From Myxococcus stipitatus (GTDB taxonomy: Bacteria > Myxococcota > Myxococcia > Myxococcales > Myxococcaceae): a DNA stretch of 64,000 bases. Below, piece by piece: positions 9,228-18,183 of the stretch. A program made the translations under genes and the position numbers. The stretch is taken from assembly GCF_021412625.1 (NCBI RefSeq), contig NZ_JAKCFI010000003.1, positions 806,001 through 870,000 of the forward strand, read 5' to 3'. The notes below the pieces were generated by a model, which was given only the letters and a program-made list of their open reading frames with translations, had not been told where the DNA came from and ran no database searches. Within the stretch, counting starts at the first letter, position 1; each line of letters begins with the position of its first letter.

Positions 9228-9994
9228 GCCGCCACCGTCCCGCCGACGTATGCGCTCAAGACGCGCGCGTCCTCGCGCAGCGACGCCGGCGGCCCGTTCG
9301 CGATGACGCGCCCGCGGTCCAGCACCGTCACCTGCGTGGCCAGGTCCATCACGAAGCGCAGTTCGTGGCCGATGAGCACCTGCGTGACGCCCAGCTCGTG
9401 GCGGATGTCGAGCAGGTGGTTGGCCATGTCCTCCGTCTCCTCCTGGTTGAGGCCGGCGGTGGGCTCGTCGAGCAAGAGCAGGCGCGGCTCCATGCACAGC
9501 GCGCGGCCCAGCTCCACGCGCTTGCGGATGCCGTAGGGCAGCACCGCCACCGGCATCCACCGGAAGTGTTCCAGGTCGAGGAAGTCGATGACCTCCTCGG
9601 CCTTCTCGCGGTGCCGGACCTCCTCCGCGCGCGCGCCGCGCGTCCAGAAGAGGTGGCTCCACAGGCCGGTGCGGTAGCGCGTGTGGCGGCCGAGCAGCAG
9701 GTTCTCCAGCACCGTCAGGTGCTCGAAGAGGGCCAGGTTCTGGAACATCCGGGCCACGCCCAGGTGGGCGATGGCCGTGGGCCCCAGGCCGGTGAGCTCC
9801 TTGCCGTCCAGCCACACCCGGCCCTCCATGTGACGGTGGATGCCGCTGACGCAGTTGAAGAGGCTGCTCTTGCCGGCGCCATTGGGGCCAATCACGGCGT
9901 GCAGCGCGCCGGCCTCGATGGAGAAGCTGACTCCATCCAGGGCGCGGACTCCGGAGAAGGAGAGGCCGACGTTGTCGAGCTCGAGCAGGGCCAT
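9224..9994 (-). CDS. livG: ABC transporter ATP-binding protein (LivG-like)
   Basis: A cytosolic ATPase of about 256 aa with Walker A GPNGAGKSS, a LivG-type signature region (LPYGIRKRVELGRAL in place of LSGGQ) and Walker B LLLLDEPTAGLNQEE, followed by the switch His in IGHELRFVMDL. The ATG at 9994 was chosen because an AGGAG lies just upstream; a GTG at 10006 that overlaps the LivF-like stop (GTGA) is possible and would add four residues. It powers the LivH/LivM channel together with the LivF-like ATPase. Confidence 0.9.
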   Translation of the reverse strand: MALLELDNVGLSFSGVRALDGVSFSIEAGALHAVIGPNGAGKSSLFNCVSGIHRHMEGRVWLDGKELTGLGPTAIAHLGVARMFQNLALFEHLTVLENLLLGRHTRYRTGLWSHLFWTRGARAEEVRHREKAEEVIDFLDLEHFRWMPVAVLPYGIRKRVELGRALCMEPRLLLLDEPTAGLNQEETEDMANHLLDIRHELGVTQVLIGHELRFVMDLATQVTVLDRGRVIANGPPASLREDARVLSAYVGGTVAA

Positions 9995-10002
9995 GCCTCT
10001 CC

Positions 10003-10809
10003 TCACGACAGCCAGCGCCGCTTGCGGCGGTAGCGCTTCAGCTCGTGGTAGCCGCGCTGTCCCTCGCGGCCGAAGCCCAGGTAGAACTCCTGGACGTCCG
10101 GGTCCTCGCGCAGCTTCTCGGCGGGGCCGTCCAGCACCACCTTGCCCGTCTCCAGGACGTAGCCGTGGCTGGCGAGCCCCAGCGCCACCTTCGCGTTCTG
10201 CTCCACCAGCAGCACCGACACGCCCTCCTCGCTGATGCGTCGAATCAACTCCGACACCTCGCCCACCGCCTTGGGGGACAGCCCCAGGAAGGGCTCGTCC
10301 AGCAGCAGCACGCGGGGGCGGCGCATCAGGCCCCGGCAGATGGCGAGCAGTTGCTGCTCTCCGCCGGACAGGTAGCCCGCGGGCTGCGCGCGCCGCTCGC
10401 GCAGCAGCGGGAAGCGCGTGAAGGCGGACTCCACCAGCTCCTTGCGCGCCTGGGGGCCCATGCCGAAGCCACCCGCGAGCAGGTTCTCCTCCACGGAGAG
10501 CGCGTCGAGGATGCGGCGCCCCTCCAGCACCTGCACCACGCCGGCGCGCACGCGGCTGTCCGCGGCCAGGGGCAGCAGGCTCTGGCCATTCAACTCGACG
10601 CGACCCTGGGTGATGGCGCCGTCGTGCAGGTCGAGCAGGCCGCTGATGGCGCGCAGCGCGGTGGACTTGCCCGCGCCGTTGGGTCCCAGCAGCGCCACCA
10701 CGCCCTGGGAGGGCACCTCCAGGGTGATGCCCCGGAGGGCGCGCACCACCGAGTGGTAGACGACCTGGAGGTTCTGCACGCGCAGGAGTGGAGGACTACT
10801 TGCCGACAT
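10003..10809 (-). CDS. livF: ABC transporter ATP-binding protein (LivF-like)
   Basis: A 268-aa ATPase subunit: Walker A GPNGAGKSTALRAISG, signature YLSGGEQQLLAICRGLM and Walker B RVLLLDEPFLGLSP, then LLVEQNAKVALGLASHGYVLE typical of LivF. It has a basic C-terminal tail (RYRRKRRWLS) beyond the usual end. Its start lies 14 bases inside the 3' end of the binding-protein gene, so the order is binding protein, LivF, LivG, ligase, LivH, LivM with overlaps throughout. Confidence 0.92.
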   Translation of the reverse strand: MSASSPPLLRVQNLQVVYHSVVRALRGITLEVPSQGVVALLGPNGAGKSTALRAISGLLDLHDGAITQGRVELNGQSLLPLAADSRVRAGVVQVLEGRRILDALSVEENLLAGGFGMGPQARKELVESAFTRFPLLRERRAQPAGYLSGGEQQLLAICRGLMRRPRVLLLDEPFLGLSPKAVGEVSELIRRISEEGVSVLLVEQNAKVALGLASHGYVLETGKVVLDGPAEKLREDPDVQEFYLGFGREGQRGYHELKRYRRKRRWLS

Positions 10810-12091
10810 CGGCGGCTCGGGGCGTGGTGGGGCTCAGGGCCTTGGGCGCGGCGAAGCCGGCGACGACCCTCCACGTGCCCTGGTCGAGCACGGGCTTGAG
10901 CACGCGGACGTCGACGGCCGTCTCGTACGGGAAGCGGGAGAGGTTCACCGGCTCCGCCGTCATGCCGCCCGCGGTGGTGTTCAGGGCCTTGAGGGCCTCG
11001 AGGAAGCCGGCGCGGGTGGCGTCCTTGGACTCGATGGCGGCCTTGAGGGCCTCGAGCTGCACCCGCCCCTGGACGTACGAGGACAGCGTGTAGAAGTCCT
11101 TGGGCGTGTCCGGATGTTTCGCGTGGAGCGCGAGGAAGTCCTTCATGCCCGGCACGTCGTCGCCCCAGTAGGTGAGGCCGGTGACCCAGTAGAAGTTCGT
11201 GAAGACGGGAGGCGGGATGACCTTGGGGTCGAAGAAGCGGTCGACCCACGCGGGCGTCTGGCCCACCCAGTTGGGCATGTACTTGAGCTGCGCGGCCGTG
11301 CCGAGGATGGGGCCGGAGGCGCTGGGCAGCACCGTGAGCAGCACGTAGTTGGCGCCCGACGCCTTGAGGGCGGTGACGATGGCGGCGAAGTCCTTCTGGC
11401 CGGGGGCGACGCTCTGCTGTGAGACGACGGTGACGCCGTGGAACTTCGCGGCCTCGGTCCAGCCCTCCAGGCCGTCCTTCCCGTAGTCGTCCCCCTGCGC
11501 GACGATGGCGGCCTTCACCTTGTCCGCGCCGCCCGCGTGCTCGACCGCCCAGTCCAGGGCGCGCATCGCCTCCAGCTTGTACGAGGCGCCGATGGGCGGC
11601 GTGTACTGGTGGCGCGCCATCTCCGACGACTGCGACGCGGGGAAGGCCACCATGCCGTCCGCGGTCAGCTTGTCGCGCAGGGGCAGGGTGTTGGGCGTGC
11701 CGAAGCTCGTGCCGAGGAACAGCACTTTGTCGTGGATGTCGCTGTACGCCTGCACCGCGTTCTGCGGGTTGTAGGCGTGGTCGCGCTCGACCAGCTCGAT
11801 GGTCCAGCCTGGAGGCAGCAGGCCGCTGTCGCCGGCGTTCACCTGCTTCGCGAGCAGGCGCTTGCCCGCGGCGAAGGGCTTGCCGATGGCGGCGCCCGGA
11901 CCGCTCTCGTCGTTGAGCGCGCCGATGTAGACGACCTTCTTCTCGACGTCGACGCCCTTGTCTGTCTTGAGGTCCGAGACAGGCTTCGCCGGCGCGGGTG
12001 TCCCCTCCGGCTTCGGCGTCGAAGCCTCTTCCTTCTTGCAAGCCACCAGCCCGAGCGTCGCTACCAGGAGTCCGACCACGAGTCGTTGCAT
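10796..12091 (-). CDS. Liv-type ABC transporter substrate-binding lipoprotein
   Basis: A 431-aa periplasmic binding protein (peripla_BP_6 / Leu-Ile-Val family). The signal ends in LVAC with Cys18 as the lipidated residue, followed by a charged KKEE and Pro-rich linker. The mature part starts VVYIGALNDESGPGAAIGKPF, typical of this family, and continues with NPQNAVQAYSDI and ASQSSEMARHQYTPPIGASY. The ATG has GGGAGG four bases upstream. It is the first gene of the minus-strand unit that ends with the outer-membrane protein; ligand unknown, but the embedded acyl-CoA ligase suggests a carboxylic acid. Confidence 0.9.
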   Translation of the reverse strand: MQRLVVGLLVATLGLVACKKEEASTPKPEGTPAPAKPVSDLKTDKGVDVEKKVVYIGALNDESGPGAAIGKPFAAGKRLLAKQVNAGDSGLLPPGWTIELVERDHAYNPQNAVQAYSDIHDKVLFLGTSFGTPNTLPLRDKLTADGMVAFPASQSSEMARHQYTPPIGASYKLEAMRALDWAVEHAGGADKVKAAIVAQGDDYGKDGLEGWTEAAKFHGVTVVSQQSVAPGQKDFAAIVTALKASGANYVLLTVLPSASGPILGTAAQLKYMPNWVGQTPAWVDRFFDPKVIPPPVFTNFYWVTGLTYWGDDVPGMKDFLALHAKHPDTPKDFYTLSSYVQGRVQLEALKAAIESKDATRAGFLEALKALNTTAGGMTAEPVNLSRFPYETAVDVRVLKPVLDQGTWRVVAGFAAPKALSPTTPRAADVGK

Positions 12092-12177
12092 CGCAACCTC
12101 CCGTCAGATTCGTGGCGGGCACAGTATCCATGCGCGTACCAAGTTGAAAGACATCCACCGGGAAATCGATGGCTGTG

Positions 12178-12292
12178 TTTCGCGATGCGGAACGCTCGCG
12201 AGGTGTGTTTCGGAGAGGTTCCGCAGGGCGGAATGGATGGATGGGTTTGGGTTGGTTGGGTTTCGCGGGGCGGAACGTGCGGGGTTGTTTCG
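12178..12292. repeat. Pair of approximately 33-bp direct repeats upstream of the WD40 genes
   Basis: Bases 12178-12212 and 12261-12292 share TTTCGCG, then GCGGAACG, then GTTTCG, with only a few differences and an 83-base offset. A weaker partial copy (GTTTCGG...GGGCGGAA) lies between them. The repeats fall in the divergent intergenic region between the transporter operon and the first WD40 gene, so they could be regulator binding sites or a remnant of a duplicated segment. Confidence 0.5.
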
Positions 12293-12368
12293 ACGCGCGA
12301 TGTCATGGATTGGCGCCGAGTGTTCGTCAGGTGGGCGGGAATCGTCCGTCGCTGGCGATCGCCTCGAC

Positions 12369-14270
12369 ATGACCGAACCGGACCCGACCCTGCCCCGGCT
12401 GGACGTTTTTGGAGACCCGCTGCCCGCGTGGGCGCACAGCCGCTGTGGGACGGTGCGGCTGTTCCAGGGCCCGTCGGAAGGCGTGACGGCGGCCTCGTTC
12501 TCCCCGGACTCGCGCCGGCTCATCACCGTGGGGGACAAGACCACGCGTGTATGGGCGCTGGAGGACGGGCGGGAGCTGTTCGCGTTGAGCGGGGATGGCT
12601 GCGTGGTGCGCGACGCGCTCTTCCTCTCCGACGAGTGGATCGCCACCCTCGACGAGAAAGGGAACGTGTGCCTCCGGGAGGCGTCGAGCGGCGCCGAGGT
12701 GTTCCGATGGACGGGGTTGGGACATCAGGGCCGGCGGCTCGAGGCCTCTCCGGACGGCAGGACGTTGTTGGCGAGCCTGGCGTGGCCCCCGAGGCTCGTC
12801 GTGCTCGACTGGGTGACGAGGGTGCTGGTGCGAGACCTCCCGCTGGGCTTCGAGTCCTCGCCACCCGATGCCTTCGCGTTCTCGCGGGATGGCTCGAGGA
12901 TGGCCCTCGTGGAGCGCGTGTGCGAGCCGGCTCGGTTGTCCGTGTTCGACACGGCGAGCTGGGCGCGGCTGTGGTCCGTGACGGGGGACCTGGGGCTGCG
13001 CTCTTCCTGGGTCGTGTTCTCGCCGGATGGCACCCGTGTTCATTGGAATCCCACGGCGAGGAGGCAGTGGCATCTCGTCGTCCGCACGCACGATGCCCGG
13101 ACAGGCGCGATGGTTCGGGAGACGCGCCATCGCAAATGGGATCCTCCTCGTTTCCCGTTGCCGGATGGCAGCTGGGTGCGGATGGCCCATGAAGGATTGA
13201 ACTTCTACCCGGGAGGCGCCTCGGAGCCGTGCCTTCGCTTGTCCGGTGCGTACGGAGACGGAGAGTCCTTTCCGCGACGCTCCCCCGATGGGCGCTGGAT
13301 GGTGATTGCGCAAAGACGGTGCTCGACGGTGTTGGTGGTCGATCTCCATGTTCGGCGGGCCTTCCCCGGGCGGACACATCGGGGCTCGCTGGTCCGGCTC
13401 ACGTTCTCGCGGGATGGCGCGTCCCTGTTCTCATTCGGGTCGGACAGGACCGTTCGCGTCTGGGAGCGTGACTCGGGCCGGGAGGTGCGGTGTGTCACGC
13501 TCGGTTATTGGCGGAAGGACGATGTCCACCTGGGGGGTGGGCGAGCCTTCGTGGTGGAGAATCGAGCACGGCTGAGGGTCTTGCTGCGCGGTGTGTTCAA
13601 TGAGGGAGGGACCACATCCGAGGATGCCTACGGCATCCCCTCGAGCATGACGTGGTCCGACGACCGCTCCGTCTTCGCGCAGCTCGATGTCCGCAACGAG
13701 GTGAGTCCTCGGCTCAGCGTCCACCATTCGCGGACCGGGAAGCGGCTGTGGTGCGTGGGGGCGGGCAATGACCCAGAGCTGAAGGTGCTCGCCGTGTCGC
13801 GCGCGGGCCGCTGGCTCTTGACCCAGCGAAAGTCGGACCTGTTCGCTCCACTGGCGGCGACCGGGTTGCGGCTGTGGGACATGTCGAGAGGAGCCTCGCG
13901 AGCGCTCACGCTCGACCCGACGATGGAATGGAGCGTGGCGGGCTTCTCCCCGGATGAGCGGAGGCTCGCCTTCCATTCCTCTGGGCGCCTGCTCTTCTTC
14001 GACACGGAGGCTCTCGAGCAGCAGGAGTGTTGGGAGTCCTTCTCCGGCTCGGGGTTCCTGGTCTTCTCCGAGGACAGTCGCTTGCTCGCCTCGGGGATGC
14101 AGGATGGGCGGGTGCAGGTCTGGAGCATCGACGGGAGGCTCCTGGCCACCCTCGACGGCCACCGCGCGGGCATCACCGCCCTGGCCTTCTCATCCAAGGG
14201 GGACTTCCTGGCCTCCGGTGGCGCGGATGCCGTGGCACTCATCTGGCCCTCACGGGCCTGGGAGCGATGA
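12369..14270 (+). CDS. WD40 repeat protein (tandem copy 1)
   Basis: A 633-aa cytosolic protein built almost wholly of WD40-like blades; about 14 can be counted, enough for two seven-bladed propellers. Clear blades include ASFSPDSRRLITVG with RVWALEDG, LTFSRDGASLFSFGSDRTVRVWERDSG and, at the end, [22 protein letters not shown] with LIWPSRAWER. No kinase, protease or membrane segment is attached, so it probably acts as a protein-interaction scaffold. The ATG at 12369 opens MTEPDPTLPRLDVFGDP; longer in-frame starts run into non-coding-looking sequence. A close paralogue follows after 7 bases. Confidence 0.85.
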   Translation: MTEPDPTLPRLDVFGDPLPAWAHSRCGTVRLFQGPSEGVTAASFSPDSRRLITVGDKTTRVWALEDGRELFALSGDGCVVRDALFLSDEWIATLDEKGNVCLREASSGAEVFRWTGLGHQGRRLEASPDGRTLLASLAWPPRLVVLDWVTRVLVRDLPLGFESSPPDAFAFSRDGSRMALVERVCEPARLSVFDTASWARLWSVTGDLGLRSSWVVFSPDGTRVHWNPTARRQWHLVVRTHDARTGAMVRETRHRKWDPPRFPLPDGSWVRMAHEGLNFYPGGASEPCLRLSGAYGDGESFPRRSPDGRWMVIAQRRCSTVLVVDLHVRRAFPGRTHRGSLVRLTFSRDGASLFSFGSDRTVRVWERDSGREVRCVTLGYWRKDDVHLGGGRAFVVENRARLRVLLRGVFNEGGTTSEDAYGIPSSMTWSDDRSVFAQLDVRNEVSPRLSVHHSRTGKRLWCVGAGNDPELKVLAVSRAGRWLLTQRKSDLFAPLAATGLRLWDMSRGASRALTLDPTMEWSVAGFSPDERRLAFHSSGRLLFFDTEALEQQECWESFSGSGFLVFSEDSRLLASGMQDGRVQVWSIDGRLLATLDGHRAGITALAFSSKGDFLASGGADAVALIWPSRAWER

Positions 14271-14277
14271 CCCCGAG

Positions 14278-16227
14278 ATGATGACGCTCGATGGAAGGGG
14301 CGGTCGCCGCGACGCCTGGGGAGATGCGCTTCCCGAGCTCGCGCACAGCCGGTGTGGCACCGTGCGCTATCTGCATCGCTTGGGTCCTGGGAATGGGCTC
14401 GGGTCGCTGACCTCGGTCTCCTTCTCCCCGGATTCACGAGCGCTCGTCACCGCGGGGGCCTGCACCGCGAGGGTGTGGGACCCGGTGGATGGGCGCGAGC
14501 TGCGGGTGCTGGAAGCAGATGCGCAGGTGGTGATGGCCGCTCGGTTCGTGTCCCCCGAGCGTGTCGTCACCCTGAGCATGGATGGGGTCGTGCGGTGGTG
14601 GGACGTCCCGCGCGGCGAGGTGCTGCGATGTTGGCGAATGCCGGGCAGGGGCGGCCGGCGGCTGGCGCTCTCCCCGGATGGCACCACGTTGCTGGCGGCG
14701 ACCGAGCGGCCGAACGGCTTCGCGGTCTTCGATGTGCCAACCGAGACATGGGTGAAACATGTATCGCTGCCCGAAGGCCCGGGCCTCCCGGTCGAGCTGG
14801 CCTTCTCTCCCGACGGTTCCTGTGTCCTGCTGCTGGAGCATCTCGACCGGCTCACGCGATTGACCGTCCTCGAGACCTCGGATTGGACTCCGCGTTGGTC
14901 GGTGGACGGCGCCGTGGACGCCTCGTTTCCCTGGGCGGTGTTCTCCGCGGAGGGCGACGTCATCGCGTGTCGATACCTGGAGACCGAGCGCGAGAAGAAC
15001 CGCGTGCGGACCTACGACGTCCGGACCGGGGTCTTGGTGGAGGAGGTCGTGCGGGCCCATTCCTATGCGCCGACATGGCCGCTGCCCGACGGACGTCGGA
15101 TGCACATCGTGAATCAGCGCCTGGTTGTCTCACGCGGAGAGCGGCTGGAGCGGTGGTTGCGATTGCCGTGTGAAACCGCTGCTTCGCGGTGGCGGCCCGA
15201 GGCGTCACCCGACGGTCGATGGATCGCCTTCGCGAGGGACTCCGCCTGCGTGCTCCTGGTGGACCTGGAGGCGTGGCGCGTCGTGCCGGAGCAGGCGCAC
15301 CACCATCAGGTGTCGCAGCTCTCGTTCGCGGACGATGGGCGGCATCTCGTGACGTCCTGCGCGGACGGGGGCCTGCGGGTCTGGGAGCATGATTCGGGGC
15401 GTCAGGTGCGCTGCGTGCCACAGCCCTCGGAGTCTCCGCATCGGATGTTCCTGAGCGCGGGGCGCGCCTGCGTGGTGAAGGGCCGTCGGGAGGAGGCGTT
15501 CCTGTTCGACCCGTTGTCGGAGCAGACGACGGACCTCTCCGATGGATGTGATGTCTACGGCGCGGTCTGGGCGGAGGACGGCAGCGCCTTCGCGCAGGTC
15601 CACGCGGAGCGAGGCGACGCCTGGCTGCGGGTGACCGACACGCGGACGGGGCTGCGGGTCGGAGAGGTTTGCGAACGGCTCGACGTGCGCATCCGCGCCG
15701 TCTCCCGAGGTGGGCGATGGTTGTTGGTCGCGAGCCCGTGCGGCGTGGACGATGGGGAGCGACGTTCGTGGACGAGCAAGCTCTGGGACATGAAGAAGGG
15801 CACCTATCGCCCGGTCGTCATCGGCCCACGCCAGCGCGCGCGGCTCCTGTGCCTCGCTCCGGACGAAGGGGTGTTGCTCCTCCAGGAGGACCACCGCGAC
15901 GTCGTCCTCGTCGACCTGTCCTGCCCGGGGCGGGAGGTGAGGCTGGTCGCGAGCGCCTTCACCTGGGCCGTCGCGCTCTCGGCGGATGGCGGCCTGGTCG
16001 CGACCGGCGACATCGAGGGCCATGTCCGGGTCTGGAGTCGCGATGGGGCGCTCCTGGCCACGCTGGACGGACACCTGGAGGGAATCACCGCCCTGGCCTT
16101 CTCGCGGGACGGCGCGTGGCTGGCGTCGGGGAGCGCCGACGCCACCGTCCTCGTCTGGCCCCGGAGCGCGTGGCGGACTCAGCCCAACGTCGTCTCCGCC
16201 GTGACGATGCCGTCCTCGTCGGCGTAG
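14278..16227 (+). CDS. WD40 repeat protein (tandem copy 2)
   Basis: A 649-aa paralogue of the preceding protein. Both begin with the same element, [12 protein letters not shown], then a first blade ending in RVWxxxDGREL, and both finish with a canonical blade ([22 protein letters not shown] here). About 14 blades are visible. After the point where copy 1 stops (after WPSRAWER), this copy continues 15 or so residues into the 3' end of the oppositely oriented rraA gene, giving a 49-base convergent overlap. Two adjacent ATGs (14278, 14281) are possible starts. Confidence 0.85.
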   Translation: MMTLDGRGGRRDAWGDALPELAHSRCGTVRYLHRLGPGNGLGSLTSVSFSPDSRALVTAGACTARVWDPVDGRELRVLEADAQVVMAARFVSPERVVTLSMDGVVRWWDVPRGEVLRCWRMPGRGGRRLALSPDGTTLLAATERPNGFAVFDVPTETWVKHVSLPEGPGLPVELAFSPDGSCVLLLEHLDRLTRLTVLETSDWTPRWSVDGAVDASFPWAVFSAEGDVIACRYLETEREKNRVRTYDVRTGVLVEEVVRAHSYAPTWPLPDGRRMHIVNQRLVVSRGERLERWLRLPCETAASRWRPEASPDGRWIAFARDSACVLLVDLEAWRVVPEQAHHHQVSQLSFADDGRHLVTSCADGGLRVWEHDSGRQVRCVPQPSESPHRMFLSAGRACVVKGRREEAFLFDPLSEQTTDLSDGCDVYGAVWAEDGSAFAQVHAERGDAWLRVTDTRTGLRVGEVCERLDVRIRAVSRGGRWLLVASPCGVDDGERRSWTSKLWDMKKGTYRPVVIGPRQRARLLCLAPDEGVLLLQEDHRDVVLVDLSCPGREVRLVASAFTWAVALSADGGLVATGDIEGHVRVWSRDGALLATLDGHLEGITALAFSRDGAWLASGSADATVLVWPRSAWRTQPNVVSAVTMPSSSA

Positions 16228-16664
16228 AGGAACAGGCCGGGCCGGAAGGTGACCCCCGCGAAGCGGACCTCGACGTCGCGCTGGCCCTCGTTGCGCTTGC
16301 CGCTCTTGAGGGGGTGGGTTCCCAAGGCCTTCACGCCCACGTCGGTGCGGCCCACCTCGACCGAGTCGCGGATGCAGCCGTTGACCACGATGCCCGCCCA
16401 GCCGTTGCGCTGGGCGAGCAGGGCGAGCTGGTCTCCCACCAGCGCGCAGCGCCGGCTGCCGCCGCCGTCCACCACGAGGACGCGGCCCTGCCCGGGCTCC
16501 TCCAGGGCCTTGCGCACCAGGGAGTTGTCCTCCGGGGCCCGGACGGTGCTGATGGGGCCGGAGAAGGTCCGGAGCCCGCCGTAGTCGTGGAAGCCGGGCT
16601 CCGCCACCTGGAACCCGGGGCTGGCCGAGTGGCTGTCACACAGGTCCGCCGTCTTGAAGGCCAT
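16179..16664 (-). CDS. rraA: RraA family protein (ribonuclease E activity regulator-like)
   Basis: A 161-aa protein matching RraA over its full length: [12 protein letters not shown] at the start, [32 protein letters not shown] and [12 protein letters not shown]. In enterobacteria RraA binds RNase E and lowers its activity; the wider family includes hydroxymethyl-oxoglutarate aldolases, for which the GCxRD motif matters and is present here. The ATG at 16664 was preferred to longer in-frame starts because family members begin here. Its 3' end overlaps the WD40 gene by 49 bases; its 5' side diverges from hemL. Confidence 0.9.
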   Translation of the reverse strand: MAFKTADLCDSHSASPGFQVAEPGFHDYGGLRTFSGPISTVRAPEDNSLVRKALEEPGQGRVLVVDGGGSRRCALVGDQLALLAQRNGWAGIVVNGCIRDSVEVGRTDVGVKALGTHPLKSGKRNEGQRDVEVRFAGVTFRPGLFLYADEDGIVTAETTLG

Positions 16665-16887
16665 GGGAGAGCTCCGCGAGGCCGCCCAGGGAGCGGGCGG
16701 GGGGCCGGTATGTCTCGGGCCCGTGTCGCATGAAACGTCGTCCCGGGTGGGATTTTCCAGGGAGACGCTCCGAGGGGGCGGCGCGGCGTGTCCATAATGC
16801 GATGCCGACGGGTCGGAGTAGGGGCGGGCATGGACGCGGGTGAGACAATGCGAGGGAGTCGTCGCCCCGCGTGTTATGCAGCCCTCC

Positions 16888-18183
16888 ATGAATCACGCTC
16901 ACAGCCAGGCCCTGTTCGCCCGAGCGCAAGCGCGCATCCCGGGCGGAGTGAACTCCCCGGTGCGTGCCTTCCGTGGCGTCGGTGGCGACCCCGTCTTCTT
17001 CCGCGAAGGCGCGGGCGCGTGGCTCACCGACGTGGACGGCAACCGCTACGTCGACCTCGTGGGGAGCTGGGGGCCGCTCATCCTCGGTCATGCCTACCCG
17101 CCCATCCTCGAGGCCATCATCGAGGCCGCCCGGCGGGGCACGTCCTACGGGGCGCCGCACGCGGACGAGGTGGAGTTCGCCGAGCTCATCTGCGGCATCA
17201 TGCCGGCGGTGGAGATGGTGCGGCTGGTGTCCAGCGGCACCGAGGCCACGGTGGCGGCCATCCGCGTGGCGCGCGGCTTCACCGGCCGCGAGCACATCCT
17301 CAAGTTCGAGGGCTGCTTCCACGGCGCGGGTGACCCGTTCCTGGTCAAGGCGGGCAGCGGCGTGGAGACGCTGGGGCTGCCGGATTCGCCGGGCGTGCCG
17401 GCCGCGATGGCGAAGCTGACGCTCACCGCGCCCTTCAACGACCTGGAGGCGGTGGAGCGCATCTTCCAGGAGAAGGGCCAGGACATCGCCTGCGCCATCA
17501 TCGAGCCGGTGGTGGGCAACATGGGCGTGCTGGTGCCGAAGCCCGGCTATCTCCAGGGGCTCCAGGCGCTGTGCCAGAAGCACGGCGTGCTGCTGGTGCT
17601 GGACGAGGTGATGACGGGCTTCCGGCTGGCGCGCGGTGGCGCGCAGGAGCTGTACGGCCTGAAGCCGGACCTGACCACGATGGCGAAGGTGATTGGCGGC
17701 GGCATGCCGCTGGGCGCCTACGGTGGCCGCGCGGACATCATGCGCAAGGTGGCGCCGGCCGGGCCGGTGTACCAGTCCGGCACGTTGTCGGGGAACCCGG
17801 TGGCGGTGGCCGCGGGCATGGCGTGCGTGAAGGCGCTGGCGGCGCCGGGGACGTATGCGCGGCTGGAGCAGGTGAGCCGCATGCTGGAGGAGGGCTTCCT
17901 CGCCGAGGCGAAGGCCGCGGGCGTGCCCGTCACGGTGAACCGCGTGGGCAGCATGCTGACGGTGTTCTTCACGGACAAGCCGGTGTTCGACTACACGAGC
18001 GCGAAGACGTCCGACACGGCGCGCTTCGGTCGTTTCTTCCACGCCATGCTGGACGCGGGCGTGTACCTGCCGCCGAGCCAGTTCGAAGCGGCCTTCGTCT
18101 CGCTGGCCATCGGCGAGGCGGAGGTGGCGCACGTGCTCGGGGCGGCGAGAAAGGCCTTCCGCTCGCTTGGCCAGACCGGTTGA
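16888..18183 (+). CDS. hemL: Glutamate-1-semialdehyde 2,1-aminomutase
   Basis: A 431-aa PLP enzyme of tetrapyrrole synthesis that converts glutamate-1-semialdehyde to 5-aminolevulinate. Diagnostic motifs: [17 protein letters not shown] at the N-terminus, [43 protein letters not shown] and the PLP lysine Lys267 in [17 protein letters not shown]. Length fits the family. The ATG at 16888 matches the usual start; an in-frame ATG at 16876 would add four residues. The stop overlaps the start of the following kinase gene. Confidence 0.96.
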   Translation: MNHAHSQALFARAQARIPGGVNSPVRAFRGVGGDPVFFREGAGAWLTDVDGNRYVDLVGSWGPLILGHAYPPILEAIIEAARRGTSYGAPHADEVEFAELICGIMPAVEMVRLVSSGTEATVAAIRVARGFTGREHILKFEGCFHGAGDPFLVKAGSGVETLGLPDSPGVPAAMAKLTLTAPFNDLEAVERIFQEKGQDIACAIIEPVVGNMGVLVPKPGYLQGLQALCQKHGVLLVLDEVMTGFRLARGGAQELYGLKPDLTTMAKVIGGGMPLGAYGGRADIMRKVAPAGPVYQSGTLSGNPVAVAAGMACVKALAAPGTYARLEQVSRMLEEGFLAEAKAAGVPVTVNRVGSMLTVFFTDKPVFDYTSAKTSDTARFGRFFHAMLDAGVYLPPSQFEAAFVSLAIGEAEVAHVLGAARKAFRSLGQTG

